Assembly (NCBI GenBank): GCA_964597495.1
Contig: CAZQYC010000002.1
Span: 44,677-108,676 of the forward strand
DNA: 64,000 nt
Reading direction: 5' to 3'
Origin: CAZQYC01 sp964597495
Lineage (GTDB): Bacteria > Pseudomonadota > Gammaproteobacteria > Steroidobacterales > Steroidobacteraceae
Positions 44,352 to 53,070 of this stretch are shown here, piece by piece; position 1 is the stretch's first letter, and the number at the start of each line of letters is the position of its first letter. Position numbers and translations under genes: made by a program. Under the pieces are notes generated by a model. It was not told the DNA's origin, did not search any database, and saw only the letters and a list, made by a program, of their open reading frames with translations.

Positions 44352-46429
44352 GTCCGCACTTCTATCGTCGTCACTTCGACGCTCACTGCAACGCTCGTGA
44401 CATTCGACTGATACGGCGCTTCGGAATTCGGCAAGACCGGCTTGTTATTCACGACACGTAAACAAACTCGCAACATGTCGAGGATCACGATCCACAGCAC
44501 CGCCACGAAAAATACCGTCAGCACGGCATCCAATCGCTGGTTGAAAATGAGTTCGGGCGCTACGGCCGCTTGCTTTGCGGGCAAAGTGCCAGCCGCTAAT
44601 TTCTCGGCCATGCTGTTGGCGCCGGCCAGAAACCCGACGCGCACGTCGGTGGAAAATAATTTTTCCCATGATGCCGTCGTCGTCACGATCGCCAGCCACG
44701 CGAGCGGAACACCGGACACCCACGCAAACTTCAGTTTGCCCTGCTTGACCAGCACGCCCGTCGTAACCGACAGCGCGATCGCCGCGAGCATTTGATTCGA
44801 GATGCCGAACAAAGGCCAGAGAATGTTCACGCCGCCGTTCGGATCAATCACGCCGATGTACAAAAAGTAGCCCCATCCCGCCACCACCAATGCGCTTGAA
44901 ATCAACACCGACGGATACCAGCTCGTTTGGCCCATCGGCTTCCACACATAGCCGAGAAAATCCTGGACCATGAATCGGCCCACGCGTGTGCCGGCATCGA
45001 GCGTGGTCAAGATGAACACCGCCTCGAACATGATCGCGAAGTGATACCACATCGCCAACAAACCCTGTCCGAACGCGGACGAGAAGATGCTCGCCATGCC
45101 CACGGCCAGCGATGGCGCTCCACCCGTGCGCGCGAACAAAGTGCTCTCGCCCATTTGGCCTGCGAGTTCGATCATTTGCTCGACCGATACCGGATAACCC
45201 CACGAGGAAATCGTGGCCACGGCGGCTTCTGCCGTGGTGCCGACGATTCCACCCGGACTGTTGATGGCGAAGTACACACCCGGATCGAGCAGGGTTGCCG
45301 CAATCAGCGCCATGATCGCGACGAACGATTCGAGCATCATGCTGCCGTAGCCGATCAGCCGTACGTCGGTTTCGCTGCCGATCAACTTAGGCGTAGTGCC
45401 GCTCGACACCAATGCATGGAAACCCGAAACCGCACCGCAAGCGATCGTGATGAAGACGAACGGAAAAATTTTTCCGGCGACCACCGGGCCCGTGCCGTCG
45501 ACGAATTGCGTGAACGCCGGCATTTTAATGTCCGGACTCATGAAGACCACGGCGATCGCTAGAAGCGTCACCGTTCCGAGCTTCAAGAACGTGGAAAGAT
45601 AGTCACGCGGAGCCAATAAAAGCCACACGGGAAGAATCGCCGCGGTGAACCCATACGCAATGACGAACCACGCAAGCGAGGTGCCTTCCCAATCGAACAG
45701 CTTCGCTAGTTCGGGCGAGCCGCTGACCCAACCTCCGGCCGCGACGCCGAGCAGCAAAAGCGCAAGACCGATGAGCGAACCTTCGATGACGCGGCCGGGA
45801 CGGATGTTCCTTAAATAAATGCCGACCAGAACGGCGATCGGAATCGTCGCGAACACAGTGGCTGTCGCCCAAGGTGAATGCTTCATGGCGTTGACGACGA
45901 CTAAGCCCAAGACGGCAATCAAAATGATCATGATGGCGATCGTGCCGATCAATGCGGCATAGCCGCCGATGGGACCGAGTTCGTCGCGCGCCATCTTGCC
46001 GAGGCTCCGGCCATTGCGCCGTGTCGACAAGAACATCGTGGTCATGTCCTGAACGCAACCGCCCAATACGCTGCCGACCAATATCCAAAGCAGGCCGGGC
46101 AAATAACCGAACTGCGCGGCCAGCGTCGGACCGATCAGCGGACCTGGCCCCGCAATGGCGGCGAAGTGATGACCGAATACGATCCACTTGTGCGTGGGAA
46201 CGAAATCGCGGCCGTCGTTCAAACGAGTCGCCGGTGTCGCTCGCGTGGCATCTGCCGTCAATACGCTCGCCAACACCCAAGCGCTGTAGAACCGATAACC
46301 GAGTGCATAGACGCAAACGGCCGCCACGATGAGCCACATTGCGTTGATGGTTTCGCCTTGATGAAGGGCGATGCCGCTCAACGCGTAGGCGCCGAGAATC
46401 GCGACGCCGATCCAAAATAACTTCTTCAT
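44348..46429 (-). CDS. cstA: Carbon starvation protein A, pyruvate/peptide transporter
   Basis: A 693-residue polytopic inner-membrane protein. It has the family's VPTHKWIVFGHHFAAIAGPG near residue 75, FGYLPGLLWILVGSVLGGCV, ACGAVSGFHALVSSGTTPK, and WPLFGISNQMLAAIAL near residue 545. CstA-type proteins take up pyruvate (BtsT) or peptides when nutrients are scarce. The gene is coupled to ybdD downstream. About 70 bp separate it from apbE upstream on the same strand. Confidence 0.95.
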   Translation of the reverse strand: MKKLFWIGVAILGAYALSGIALHQGETINAMWLIVAAVCVYALGYRFYSAWVLASVLTADATRATPATRLNDGRDFVPTHKWIVFGHHFAAIAGPGPLIGPTLAAQFGYLPGLLWILVGSVLGGCVQDMTTMFLSTRRNGRSLGKMARDELGPIGGYAALIGTIAIMIILIAVLGLVVVNAMKHSPWATATVFATIPIAVLVGIYLRNIRPGRVIEGSLIGLALLLLGVAAGGWVSGSPELAKLFDWEGTSLAWFVIAYGFTAAILPVWLLLAPRDYLSTFLKLGTVTLLAIAVVFMSPDIKMPAFTQFVDGTGPVVAGKIFPFVFITIACGAVSGFHALVSSGTTPKLIGSETDVRLIGYGSMMLESFVAIMALIAATLLDPGVYFAINSPGGIVGTTAEAAVATISSWGYPVSVEQMIELAGQMGESTLFARTGGAPSLAVGMASIFSSAFGQGLLAMWYHFAIMFEAVFILTTLDAGTRVGRFMVQDFLGYVWKPMGQTSWYPSVLISSALVVAGWGYFLYIGVIDPNGGVNILWPLFGISNQMLAAIALSVTTGVLVKQGKLKFAWVSGVPLAWLAIVTTTASWEKLFSTDVRVGFLAGANSMAEKLAAGTLPAKQAAVAPELIFNQRLDAVLTVFFVAVLWIVILDMLRVCLRVVNNKPVLPNSEAPYQSNVTSVAVSVEVTTIEVRT

Positions 46430-46502
46430 TGACTCCCCTTCTTTGTGGTCCGCTTCTCCCCCGAGAGCGGATTGTCTAAATCAATGGCCGATCAAAGACC
46501 GG

Positions 46503-47486
46503 TCATTCGGTAGGCGGTTGCGCGGATTCGATCCCTTTCGAGTACAGCACTTTGCCTTCCGGCGTCACGAGTATGGCATCCACGTCGTCGAGCTCGTTAT
46601 AGATTTGCATCGCTGCTTCGGCACCCAAGACGAACGCGGTCTTGGAAAGACCGTCTGTCCGCGTCGCGGTGGGCGCTAAAACGGTGGCACTGCGAACCTT
46701 GCTGGCGGAATGGCCGGTCCGCGGGTCGATGATGTGGTGATACCGCTGGCCGTTTTCGTCGAAATAGCGCTCGTAGTCGCCCGATGTCGAAATCGCCGTA
46801 TCCTCCAGCGGAATTTTTGCGATCACTTTGCTTTTATCGTCGGGATGGCGAATGCCGATAATCCACGGCTTGCCGAAGCGATCGCCAATGATCCGACTAT
46901 CCCCGCCTGCGGTCACGATCGCATGAGTAACGCCGCGCGCCTTCAGGATCGCGATGCCGCGGTCGACCGCATAGCCTTTGCCGATACCGCCGAGATCGAT
47001 CCGCATACCCGTTTGCGCAAACTGGACGGTGCTGTTTTTTTCGTCGAGGACGAGGTGCTTATAGTTGACCCCGGGCAATGCCGATTGAATCTGCTGCTCC
47101 GTCGGCTTTTGATGCGCGCGGAAGTCATACATGAATCCCACGCTCGCATAGGTAATGTCGAAAGCTCCGTGCGTAATGCGCGAGTAATCGAGCGCGGTCG
47201 ACAGCAGCTCGAACAACTCGGCGCCGATCTTCACGGGCCCTTTCGCCGCTTGCGCATTGACGAGCGACACCTCGCTCTCGGGCTTGTAGGTGCTCATGGC
47301 AAGATCGATGCGCTCCATTTCTGCAATCACTGCATCGATTGCCTGTTCGCCTGCTTTCTTATCGTCGCCCCAGAGCTCGACGGCAATGCGCGTGCCCATG
47401 ATTCCATCGACTGTGCGCTTGACCCATTCGGCGTGCGCGGGCGCTGCAGCCAGGCAGAACACAACCAATACGATGCGCAGCATCAT
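46503..47486 (-). CDS. apbE: FAD:protein FMN transferase (flavin transferase)
   Basis: A 327-residue periplasmic enzyme that attaches FMN from FAD to Thr of target proteins such as Nqr/Rnf subunits. A signal peptide (MLRIVLVVFCLAAAPAHA) is visible, then GTRIAVELWG, IDLGGIGKGYAVDRGI (the FAD-binding motif), and IIDPRTGHSASKV. The start at 47486 overlaps the stop of ttcA upstream (ATGA), leaving the signal peptide intact; longer in-frame starts lie inside ttcA. No Nqr, Rnf or other flavinylation target gene is nearby. Confidence 0.9.
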   Translation of the reverse strand: MMLRIVLVVFCLAAAPAHAEWVKRTVDGIMGTRIAVELWGDDKKAGEQAIDAVIAEMERIDLAMSTYKPESEVSLVNAQAAKGPVKIGAELFELLSTALDYSRITHGAFDITYASVGFMYDFRAHQKPTEQQIQSALPGVNYKHLVLDEKNSTVQFAQTGMRIDLGGIGKGYAVDRGIAILKARGVTHAIVTAGGDSRIIGDRFGKPWIIGIRHPDDKSKVIAKIPLEDTAISTSGDYERYFDENGQRYHHIIDPRTGHSASKVRSATVLAPTATRTDGLSKTAFVLGAEAAMQIYNELDDVDAILVTPEGKVLYSKGIESAQPPTE

Positions 47487-48433
47487 GTGGATTCGATCTC
47501 TCGTTCGAACCATGCTTCGGCTGCGTGGTCTATCGTATCGCCCTCTTCCCCCTCACCCCAACCCTCTCCCGCGAGGGGAGAGGGAGTGAAGATACCTTCT
47601 ACTCTTGCCCCCTCTCCCCTTGAGGGAGAGGGTTGGGGAGAGGGGTTGGGCGAAGCGAGAGAAGCAAAGTCAAAGATCCGCGTATCCGCCAAATGCGAGG
47701 GCACTGCATTGCGCAACGCGGAGAAAATCGATTCGGTGCGCCCGGGAAATTCCCGCTCCCAACCTTCAAGCATTTGTTTGATCACCTTGCGTTGCATATT
47801 GTCCTGCGAACCGCAGAGCTTACAAGGAATGATGGGAAATTCGCGCGCGGTCGCATAGCGCTCGATATCGCGTTCGGCGACATAGGCGAGCGGGCGAATG
47901 ACGATTTGCCGCCGATCCTCCGATTGTAATTTGGGCGGCATCGCCTTGAGTTTGCCGCCGAAGAACATGTTCAAGAACAGCGTTTCGACAATGTCGTCGC
48001 GATGATGGCCGAGCGCAATTTTAGTCACGCCGTTCTCGCTCGCGTAACGATATAACGCACCGCGCCTGAGCCGCGAACACAGACCGCACATCGTCTTGCC
48101 TTCCGGCACCACTCGCTTCACGACGCTATAGGTATCTTGCTCGATGATGTGAAACGGAACGCCCAGCTGCGTTAAGTACTCGGGCAAAACGTGCGCGGGA
48201 AAGCCCGGTTGCTTCTGATCCAAGTTCACTGCGACCAGTTCGAAATTGACCGGGGCGCTTCGTTGCAGCGACAGCAACACGTCCAACAACGTGTACGAAT
48301 CCTTGCCGCCCGACAAACACACCATGACCTTGTCGCCGGCTTCGATCATCTTGAAGTCGCCGATCGCCTTGCCCACGTCGCCGCGCAAACGGGCTTGAAG
48401 GCGTTTGAAATTGTTGGAAAGAATGACGGACAT
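47483..48433 (-). CDS. ttcA: tRNA 2-thiocytidine(32) synthetase
   Basis: A 316-residue PP-loop ATPase that thiolates cytidine 32 of some tRNAs using an iron-sulfur cluster. The PP-loop is CLSGGKDSYTLL (SGGKDS at 41-46), the cluster cysteines are in MCGLCSRLRRG, and PCKLCGSQ follows later. Residues 261-297 are a foreign-looking Pro/Gly/Glu stretch (SPNPSPQPSPSRGEG and so on) encoded by a palindromic repeat element that has been accepted in frame near the C-terminus. The conserved catalytic part is unaffected. Confidence 0.94.
   Translation of the reverse strand: MSVILSNNFKRLQARLRGDVGKAIGDFKMIEAGDKVMVCLSGGKDSYTLLDVLLSLQRSAPVNFELVAVNLDQKQPGFPAHVLPEYLTQLGVPFHIIEQDTYSVVKRVVPEGKTMCGLCSRLRRGALYRYASENGVTKIALGHHRDDIVETLFLNMFFGGKLKAMPPKLQSEDRRQIVIRPLAYVAERDIERYATAREFPIIPCKLCGSQDNMQRKVIKQMLEGWEREFPGRTESIFSALRNAVPSHLADTRIFDFASLASPNPSPQPSPSRGEGARVEGIFTPSPLAGEGWGEGEEGDTIDHAAEAWFEREIEST
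47543..47653. repeat. In-frame palindromic repeat element inside ttcA
   Basis: Outer inverted repeat arms are at 47549-47570 and 47624-47645, 21 of 22 bases complementary, with smaller hairpins inside each half (CTCTCCC-gcga-GGGGAGAG and CCCTCTCCCC-ttga-GGGAGAGGG). The segment is 111 bp, exactly 37 codons. It matches the CCCTCACCCCAACCCTCTCCC-type repeat scattered through many proteobacterial genomes, usually between genes and sometimes read as SPQPSP-type peptides. Confidence 0.85.
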
Positions 48434-48496
48434 GATCTATCGGCCCCTGAGCCCCACTAGGGCGTGAAATGGGGCGGAATTCTAACTCTTGTCTGG

Positions 48497-48522
48497 CTAG
48501 TAGCTAGCGCCTAGTAGCTAGC
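48497..48522. repeat. Direct repeat of CTAGTAGCTAGC
   Basis: The 12-mer CTAGTAGCTAGC occurs at 48497-48508 and again at 48511-48522, with a 2 bp spacer, between the carboxypeptidase stop and the ttcA start. Each unit contains the palindrome GCTAGC. Function is unknown; it could be a slippage product or part of a dispersed repeat. Confidence 0.6.
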
Positions 48523-48524
48523 AG

Positions 48525-50021
48525 CTATTCTTGCAGATACTTTCCTTCCACATAACGCAGCCAGGCGTTCGCCGACAGCGGTTTGCCCGTTGCGTTCTTG
48601 ATCAACTCCGGTGTCCCCACTTTGCTGCCGAACCCGTGAACGTTGTCGCGCAACCATTGAAACAGCGGCGCAAATCGGCCGTTAGCAATGTCGTCATCCA
48701 GGGTCGGGCAGTCGCTGCGCAGGCGGTCGTGGAGTTGCGCCGCAATCATTGCGCCCAACGCATAGGAGGGAAAATAGCCGAAAGCGCCGCCCGCCCAGTG
48801 AATGTCTTGCAGGCAACCGTCGGCGTCACCCGTCGGTCGCACGCCGAGGCGGCTTTCCATCGCAGCGTTCCACGCCGCAGGCAGCTCGGCAACGCGCAAA
48901 CTGCCGTCGAGAATTTTTTGCTCGAGTTCGTAACGCAAGATCACGTGCACGGGATACGTCAGTTCGTCGGCCTCGACGCGAATCAAACTGCGGCGGACTC
49001 GATTCAACAGTAAATAAAGATTCTCCGTGCGCCACTCGGGCCCGCTCACGCCGAAGTGTTTTTCCAGGAGCGGCTGCAGATAGCGGAGAAAAGGCCGGCT
49101 CCGCCCGATGATCATCTCCAGCAATAGCGACTGACTTTCGTGCATCGCCATGCCGCGATCGTGTCCGACCGGTTGCGTACGCCACGACTCCGGCAAACCG
49201 AAGTCGTACATCGCATGACCGGTTTCGTGAATGACGCCCATCAACCCGGACAGCGGATTGCTTGGACTAAAATGCGTCGTGACTCGAATGTCGCCCGGAA
49301 TGCCGCCGGTAAAGGGGTGTTCGCTTTCGTCCAAGCGCCCGCACTCGAATTGAAAACCCAGCGACCGCATGACATCGAGCGCCAATTGCCGTTGTTTAAG
49401 CGCGGTCACCTTGCCGGTCAGTTCGAGCGGCGCAGTCTTCGACTGCAATTCGATCGACCTTTGAATGAGGCTGGGCAACTTGCGAGTCAGTGCCGTAAAA
49501 ATCCGGTCGATCTCGACCGCGGTCAACCCGGGACTGAACTCATCGATAAGGGCATCGTACGGTTCGAGGTGGAGCGCTTTACCCAGCAAACGCGCTTTGT
49601 CGCGGACCAAACCGACCACTTCCTCGAGATGCGGAGCGAACAACGCAAAATTATTCCGTTGCTTGGCTTCCACCCAATGGACTTCGGCACTCGACTTCGC
49701 TTTCGCCAGTCGTGCGACCAGCGATTGGGGAGTTGCAATCGCATGATCTCGAGCACGGCGCATTTCGCGCAGATTTGCGAGCCTCCAATCGTCGAGTCCG
49801 CTAGTGCTCGCCTCGGCGCGCTCCAACAAACGCGACACCTTCGGCGAAGTCAGCAGCGCATGACTTTCGATATCGAGCGCAGCCAATTGGTCGCCGCGCA
49901 AATCGGCGCTGCCTTTCGCCATCATCACTGCCGCGTCCCAATGAAGAATGCTGCTGGCCCCGCGGAATGCGAATAGACGGCAAAACGTTTGCTCGAGCTG
50001 CTGATAAGGAGACTGCGCCAT
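48525..50021 (-). CDS. M32 family metallocarboxypeptidase
   Basis: A 498-residue zinc carboxypeptidase of family M32 (like Thermus/Pyrococcus CPase), cytoplasmic. The zinc motif VIHETGHAMYDFG (HExxH) lies near residue 265, preceded by HPFTGGIPGDIRVTTHF, which matches the family's HPF and DxRxTT motifs; the later sequence has ESQSLLLEMIIGRS with the third ligand Glu. ATG 50021 (protein MAQSPYQQLE) is chosen over an upstream in-frame start at 50105 because it begins at the conserved helix. Confidence 0.92.
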   Translation of the reverse strand: MAQSPYQQLEQTFCRLFAFRGASSILHWDAAVMMAKGSADLRGDQLAALDIESHALLTSPKVSRLLERAEASTSGLDDWRLANLREMRRARDHAIATPQSLVARLAKAKSSAEVHWVEAKQRNNFALFAPHLEEVVGLVRDKARLLGKALHLEPYDALIDEFSPGLTAVEIDRIFTALTRKLPSLIQRSIELQSKTAPLELTGKVTALKQRQLALDVMRSLGFQFECGRLDESEHPFTGGIPGDIRVTTHFSPSNPLSGLMGVIHETGHAMYDFGLPESWRTQPVGHDRGMAMHESQSLLLEMIIGRSRPFLRYLQPLLEKHFGVSGPEWRTENLYLLLNRVRRSLIRVEADELTYPVHVILRYELEQKILDGSLRVAELPAAWNAAMESRLGVRPTGDADGCLQDIHWAGGAFGYFPSYALGAMIAAQLHDRLRSDCPTLDDDIANGRFAPLFQWLRDNVHGFGSKVGTPELIKNATGKPLSANAWLRYVEGKYLQE

Positions 50022-50289
50022 AAAAATAGCAAGACAAGAAAACTTCACATTCGAAGCGGTGCTGGAACCATCACGAAGGTGAAATTGTATCGCGGTGCAA
50101 TGCAATTCATCGGCATTGTCCGTAAACGCCTACAAGGCCGTAAGACGACGACCGAGTGATCCATGCCGTGCTGCGCAAATGCCTATCCATTTCAATAGTG
50201 GATGCATGCAAGCGAAGAACATTAAGCCAATTTAATCTGCTTTAAGAGAAACTCCGGAGTTTTAACGAACTCTGATCATGTAATCTCCC

Positions 50290-50374
50290 TCCTCAGACAG
50301 CGTTCGTTCTCCCCCTTTTGGAACGCTGGAGCACTCGCCGGAGATCGCTAATGCAATCTCCGGCGCTTTTTTTT
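50290..50374 (+). ncRNA. Candidate small RNA with C-rich loop and intrinsic terminator
   Basis: No plus-strand gene lies upstream to use the terminator at 50336-50374. Immediately before it are a pyrimidine-rich stretch (CTCCCTCCTC, 50285-50294) and a hairpin with arms CAGCGTTC (50298-50305) and GAACGCTG (50321-50328). The hairpin loop holds CTCCCCC. Such C-rich single-stranded loops can pair with Shine-Dalgarno sequences, as in the C-rich sRNAs of Xanthomonas and Helicobacter. The 5' end is uncertain; TGTAAT at 50278-50283 could serve as a -10 box. Confidence 0.42.
50336..50374 (+). terminator. Intrinsic terminator, plus strand
   Basis: Arms CGCCGGAGAT (50336-50345) and ATCTCCGGCG (50356-50365) are perfectly complementary over 10 bp with a 10-nt loop, followed by C and then eight T residues (50367-50374). 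This is a textbook Rho-independent terminator for plus-strand transcription. On the minus strand there is no U-run after the stem, so it is one-directional. Confidence 0.85.
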
Positions 50375-50548
50375 GTGCGATGCTTTTTGTTGCGATCGAT
50401 ATATTTTGTTGCGATCGATCGGACTCCTGTCACGACGATCGCGAGAAAAGCAAAAATGCGATTTTCGCTTTTCTCCGCTGCCGTCGAGGCGACGGCAGCG
50501 GGACCCTTCCATGGGTCTTATTGCTGCGCTCGCTTCGAGATCTTTTCG

Positions 50549-51238
50549 CTATTCGCTAAGCTGGTAGCCCGCGCCGCGCACCGTGTGAATTAGAGGCTGT
50601 GCAAAACCGCGATCGATAGCTTGTCGCAGACGACTCATATGTACGTCGACTACGTTGGTTTGCGGATCGAAATGCATGTCCCAAACTTGTTCGAGAAGCA
50701 TCTTGCGCGTCACCACTTCGCCAACGTGGCGCATCAAAAAGACCAAAAGATCGAATTCTCGCGAAGTAAGTTCGATATCCCGGTCGCCGCGACATACGCG
50801 CCGTTGCACAAGATCGACGCTCAAGTCGCCGACACTCAGCCGAATCGGAAGCGGCATGCTTTGCGAGCCACGTCGCAACAGCGCTTCGATACGCGCGAGC
50901 AGTTCCGTGAATGCATAGGGCTTCGGAAGATAGTCGTCGCCGCCCGCTTTCAAACCAAGCACGCGGTCGTCGACATCGCCGAGCGCGCTTAGCATCAAGA
51001 TGGGCGTGTGCACGCCTCGCTGCCGAAGCGTCTGCACGATGGTGAGCCCGTCGAGACCGGGCAACGTGCGATCGGCGATGATCAGATCCCAAGGCTGGCC
51101 CAGCGTGTCTCCATCCAGAGCACGCTCCAGCCCACGTCGTCCGTCCGCGGCGTGTTCCACCTTATATCCGGATTCTTCCAGAGCCTCGCAAACCAGGCGC
51201 GCGGTTTCGAGATCGTCTTCGATGAGCAGCAGAGTCAT
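50549..51238 (-). CDS. OmpR-family response regulator, orphan
   Basis: A 229-residue two-component regulator. The receiver domain has acidic pocket residues E7-D8-D9, phospho-acceptor Asp56 in LIIADRTLPGLDG, a Ser in LMLSALGD and the conserved Lys in DYLPKPYAF. The C-terminal winged helix shows ELTSREFDLLVFLMRHVGEV, NVVDVHMSRLRQ and IHTVRGAGYQL. It should bind promoter DNA when phosphorylated. No histidine kinase gene is adjacent on either side, so the partner is elsewhere. Confidence 0.93.
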   Translation of the reverse strand: MTLLLIEDDLETARLVCEALEESGYKVEHAADGRRGLERALDGDTLGQPWDLIIADRTLPGLDGLTIVQTLRQRGVHTPILMLSALGDVDDRVLGLKAGGDDYLPKPYAFTELLARIEALLRRGSQSMPLPIRLSVGDLSVDLVQRRVCRGDRDIELTSREFDLLVFLMRHVGEVVTRKMLLEQVWDMHFDPQTNVVDVHMSRLRQAIDRGFAQPLIHTVRGAGYQLSE

Positions 51239-51287
51239 GCCGGGAGTGTACGCCTAGCGAAACACGGTTCAAGTCCGAAGACTCGAG

Positions 51288-51325
51288 GCTTAGCGGCCTG
51301 CTGAAAAAGCATTTTCAACAGGCTA
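51288..51325. repeat. TAGCGGCC-type palindromic repeat, copy 1
   Basis: The sequence TAGCGGCCTGCTGAAAA, a short spacer and TTTTCAACAGGCTA form an imperfect hairpin located between the response-regulator start and the end of the monooxygenase-like gene. A related palindrome lies at 53064-53109. It may end minus-strand transcription of the upstream small gene, although no long T-run follows. Confidence 0.65.
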
Positions 51326-51333
51326 AAGCAACG

Positions 51334-51639
51334 TCAATCTTTGCCATCGTCCGTTACGCCCAGCGTACGTTCGTGTTCGGTGAGCCGTTCGCACCATTGA
51401 TCGAGCTGCGCATATTCGGTGGCGTAGGTCTTACGAAAATTTTCGTAGGCGGAACGCGTACGCCATTCGTCGAGGGTGACGAATCGATAAGGATTGTGAG
51501 TGCAGCGAAAGAATTCGGTGCCGACGAAGTCTTGGCTCTTGCGAAAAAACTTCACCCACAAGCCGTCGGGACCGTAAACCTGTTCGAACTGCTCAAGCTG
51601 CTCCGGGCGAGCGTCGAACGACCACGCGATGCGATACAT
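51334..51639 (-). CDS. Dimeric alpha/beta-barrel (antibiotic biosynthesis monooxygenase-like) protein
   Basis: A 101-residue protein with the pattern of ABM-type ferredoxin-like dimeric barrels: YRIAWSFDARPEQLEQFEQV at the start, then FVTLDEWRTRSAYENFRKTY. Members act as small monooxygenases or have unknown roles. ATG 51639 is chosen; the frame is open to 51738 but the added N-terminus is basic and unlike the family. No catalytic residues can be assigned from sequence. Confidence 0.65.
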   Translation of the reverse strand: MYRIAWSFDARPEQLEQFEQVYGPDGLWVKFFRKSQDFVGTEFFRCTHNPYRFVTLDEWRTRSAYENFRKTYATEYAQLDQWCERLTEHERTLGVTDDGKD

Positions 51640-52092
51640 AAATTCGTCCCGTCTCCAAATAGCGTAGCGTGAATGATAGGCATGTCGACGCATAAAGGCA
51701 TTGGCGTGCGTACGATTCGAAGCGGGCCAAAGCCTCAAATCCGCCCCGTGCGGCTTTAGGTCAAGTCGATTTCGCTTCGGATTTTTCGATCGTCATGACG
51801 AGGGATCGCCAAACGGCCGTTCGACAATGACCCCGCCGGCGCCACGTGAATTCGGGGCATCTCCTTCGGGAGATGCAAAGCAAACTTCCAGCGACCCATC
51901 CAATTCCTTCTATATCAGTCACTTACCAGCCATCCTCGCCTTTCTGCACACCACCTCGATAGAAAGATTTTGCGGGCCGGCCTATGTGCATCGAACGCAA
52001 AGCAATATGGGTTGACCGCCAAGGTCGGCTAGAATTCGCGCCCGATTTTCAATCCGCGTCAACAGCGCCGTTTTTTAGGAGTGCAGATTCCC
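51640..52092. other. Intergenic region upstream of mdh with UUCG hairpin
   Basis: About 450 bp between the ABM-like start (minus) and mdh (plus). A perfect 8-bp hairpin with a TTCG tetraloop lies at 51857-51876 (GCATCTCC-TTCG-GGAGATGC); no T-run follows. A possible -10 box TAGAAT is at 52028-52033, about 60 bp before the mdh start, without a good -35. I see no protein-coding gene here. Confidence 0.4.
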
Positions 52093-53070
52093 ATGAAGAG
52101 TCCCGTCAATGTCGCGATCACCGGAGCCGCCGGACAAATTGGTTACGCGCTGGCGTTTCGCGTCGCATCCGGTCAAATGCTCGGTCCCGATCAGCCGATC
52201 AATCTGCACTTGCTCGAAATCACGCCGGCACTCGGCAACCTGCAAGGCGTCGTCATGGAATTGAATGATTGCGCCTTCCCGACATTGAACAAAATCGTCG
52301 CGACCGACGATGCGAAAGTCGCCTTCAAAGACTGCAACGTCGCCCTGTTGGTCGGCGCACGCCCACGCGGACCTGGGATGGAGCGAAAAGATCTGTTGCT
52401 TGCGAACGCGCAGATTTTCTCGGCGCAAGGCAAGGCGCTCGACGCCGTCGCCGACCGCAATGTGCGCGTACTCGTCGTCGGTAACCCGGCGAACACCAAT
52501 TCCTTGATCGCACAACGTAACGCACCGAACTTGAATCCGCGTAACTTCACCGCGATGGTGCGCCTCGATCACAACCGAGCGCTGTCGCAGCTGGCTGAGA
52601 AAACCGGTGCGCACACCACGCAAATCAAGAAAGCCATCATTTGGGGCAATCACTCCGCCACGCAGTACCCCGATCTGCATCACGCCACGGTCAACGGCAA
52701 GAGCGCTCTGTCGCTGGTCGATCAGACTTGGTATGCGGACACCTTCATTCCCGTGGTTCAACAGCGCGGCGCGGCCATCATCAAAGCGCGCGGTGCTTCC
52801 TCGGCGGCCTCCGCCGCTTCTGCCGCGATCGATCATGTACGCGACTGGGTACTTGGCACCGCGGACGGCGATTGGACCAGCATGGGCGTTCCCTCGGACG
52901 GCAGTTATGGCATTCCGGCCGGCGTCATCTACGGTTATCCGGTCACGTGCAAAAACGGCGAATACCAAATCGTTCAAGGCCTTTCGATTAACGACTTCAG
53001 CCGCAAGCGCATGGATGCCACGCACAAGGAACTGCTCGAAGAGCGCGACGGCGTGAAAGAGTTGATCTAG
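52093..53070 (+). CDS. mdh: Malate dehydrogenase
   Basis: A 325-residue NAD-dependent malate dehydrogenase (malate to oxaloacetate, TCA cycle, cytoplasm) of the long cytosolic-type group found in Xanthomonas and Burkholderia rather than the shorter enteric type. Motifs: VAITGAAGQIGYALAFRVAS (Rossmann), GARPRGPGMERKDLL (substrate Arg residues), VVGNPANTNSLI, and IIWGNHSATQYPD with the catalytic His. ATG 52093 follows AGGAGTG at a good distance; a GTG at 52081 is in frame but less likely. Confidence 0.96.
   Translation: MKSPVNVAITGAAGQIGYALAFRVASGQMLGPDQPINLHLLEITPALGNLQGVVMELNDCAFPTLNKIVATDDAKVAFKDCNVALLVGARPRGPGMERKDLLLANAQIFSAQGKALDAVADRNVRVLVVGNPANTNSLIAQRNAPNLNPRNFTAMVRLDHNRALSQLAEKTGAHTTQIKKAIIWGNHSATQYPDLHHATVNGKSALSLVDQTWYADTFIPVVQQRGAAIIKARGASSAASAASAAIDHVRDWVLGTADGDWTSMGVPSDGSYGIPAGVIYGYPVTCKNGEYQIVQGLSINDFSRKRMDATHKELLEERDGVKELI

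Larger units (their letters stand above)
50022..50548. other. Long intergenic region with candidate small RNA
   Basis: This 527 bp region lies between the divergently placed carboxypeptidase start (minus strand) and the response-regulator stop (minus strand). No plausible protein-coding gene is seen. The middle holds a C-rich hairpin and a strong plus-strand intrinsic terminator (see the ncRNA entry). The part 50375-50548 has further inverted stretches (GATCGATATAT, GATCGATCGG; GCGATTTTCGC) without an obvious role. Confidence 0.5.

Noticed and set aside
44160..46429. Unusual overlap of ybdD and cstA
   Set aside because: This arrangement is normal for the pair in many proteobacteria.
46710..47858. 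Plus-strand open frame (382 codons) spanning apbE and ttcA
   Set aside because: It is antisense to two conserved enzymes and runs through the palindromic repeat. No protein family fits.
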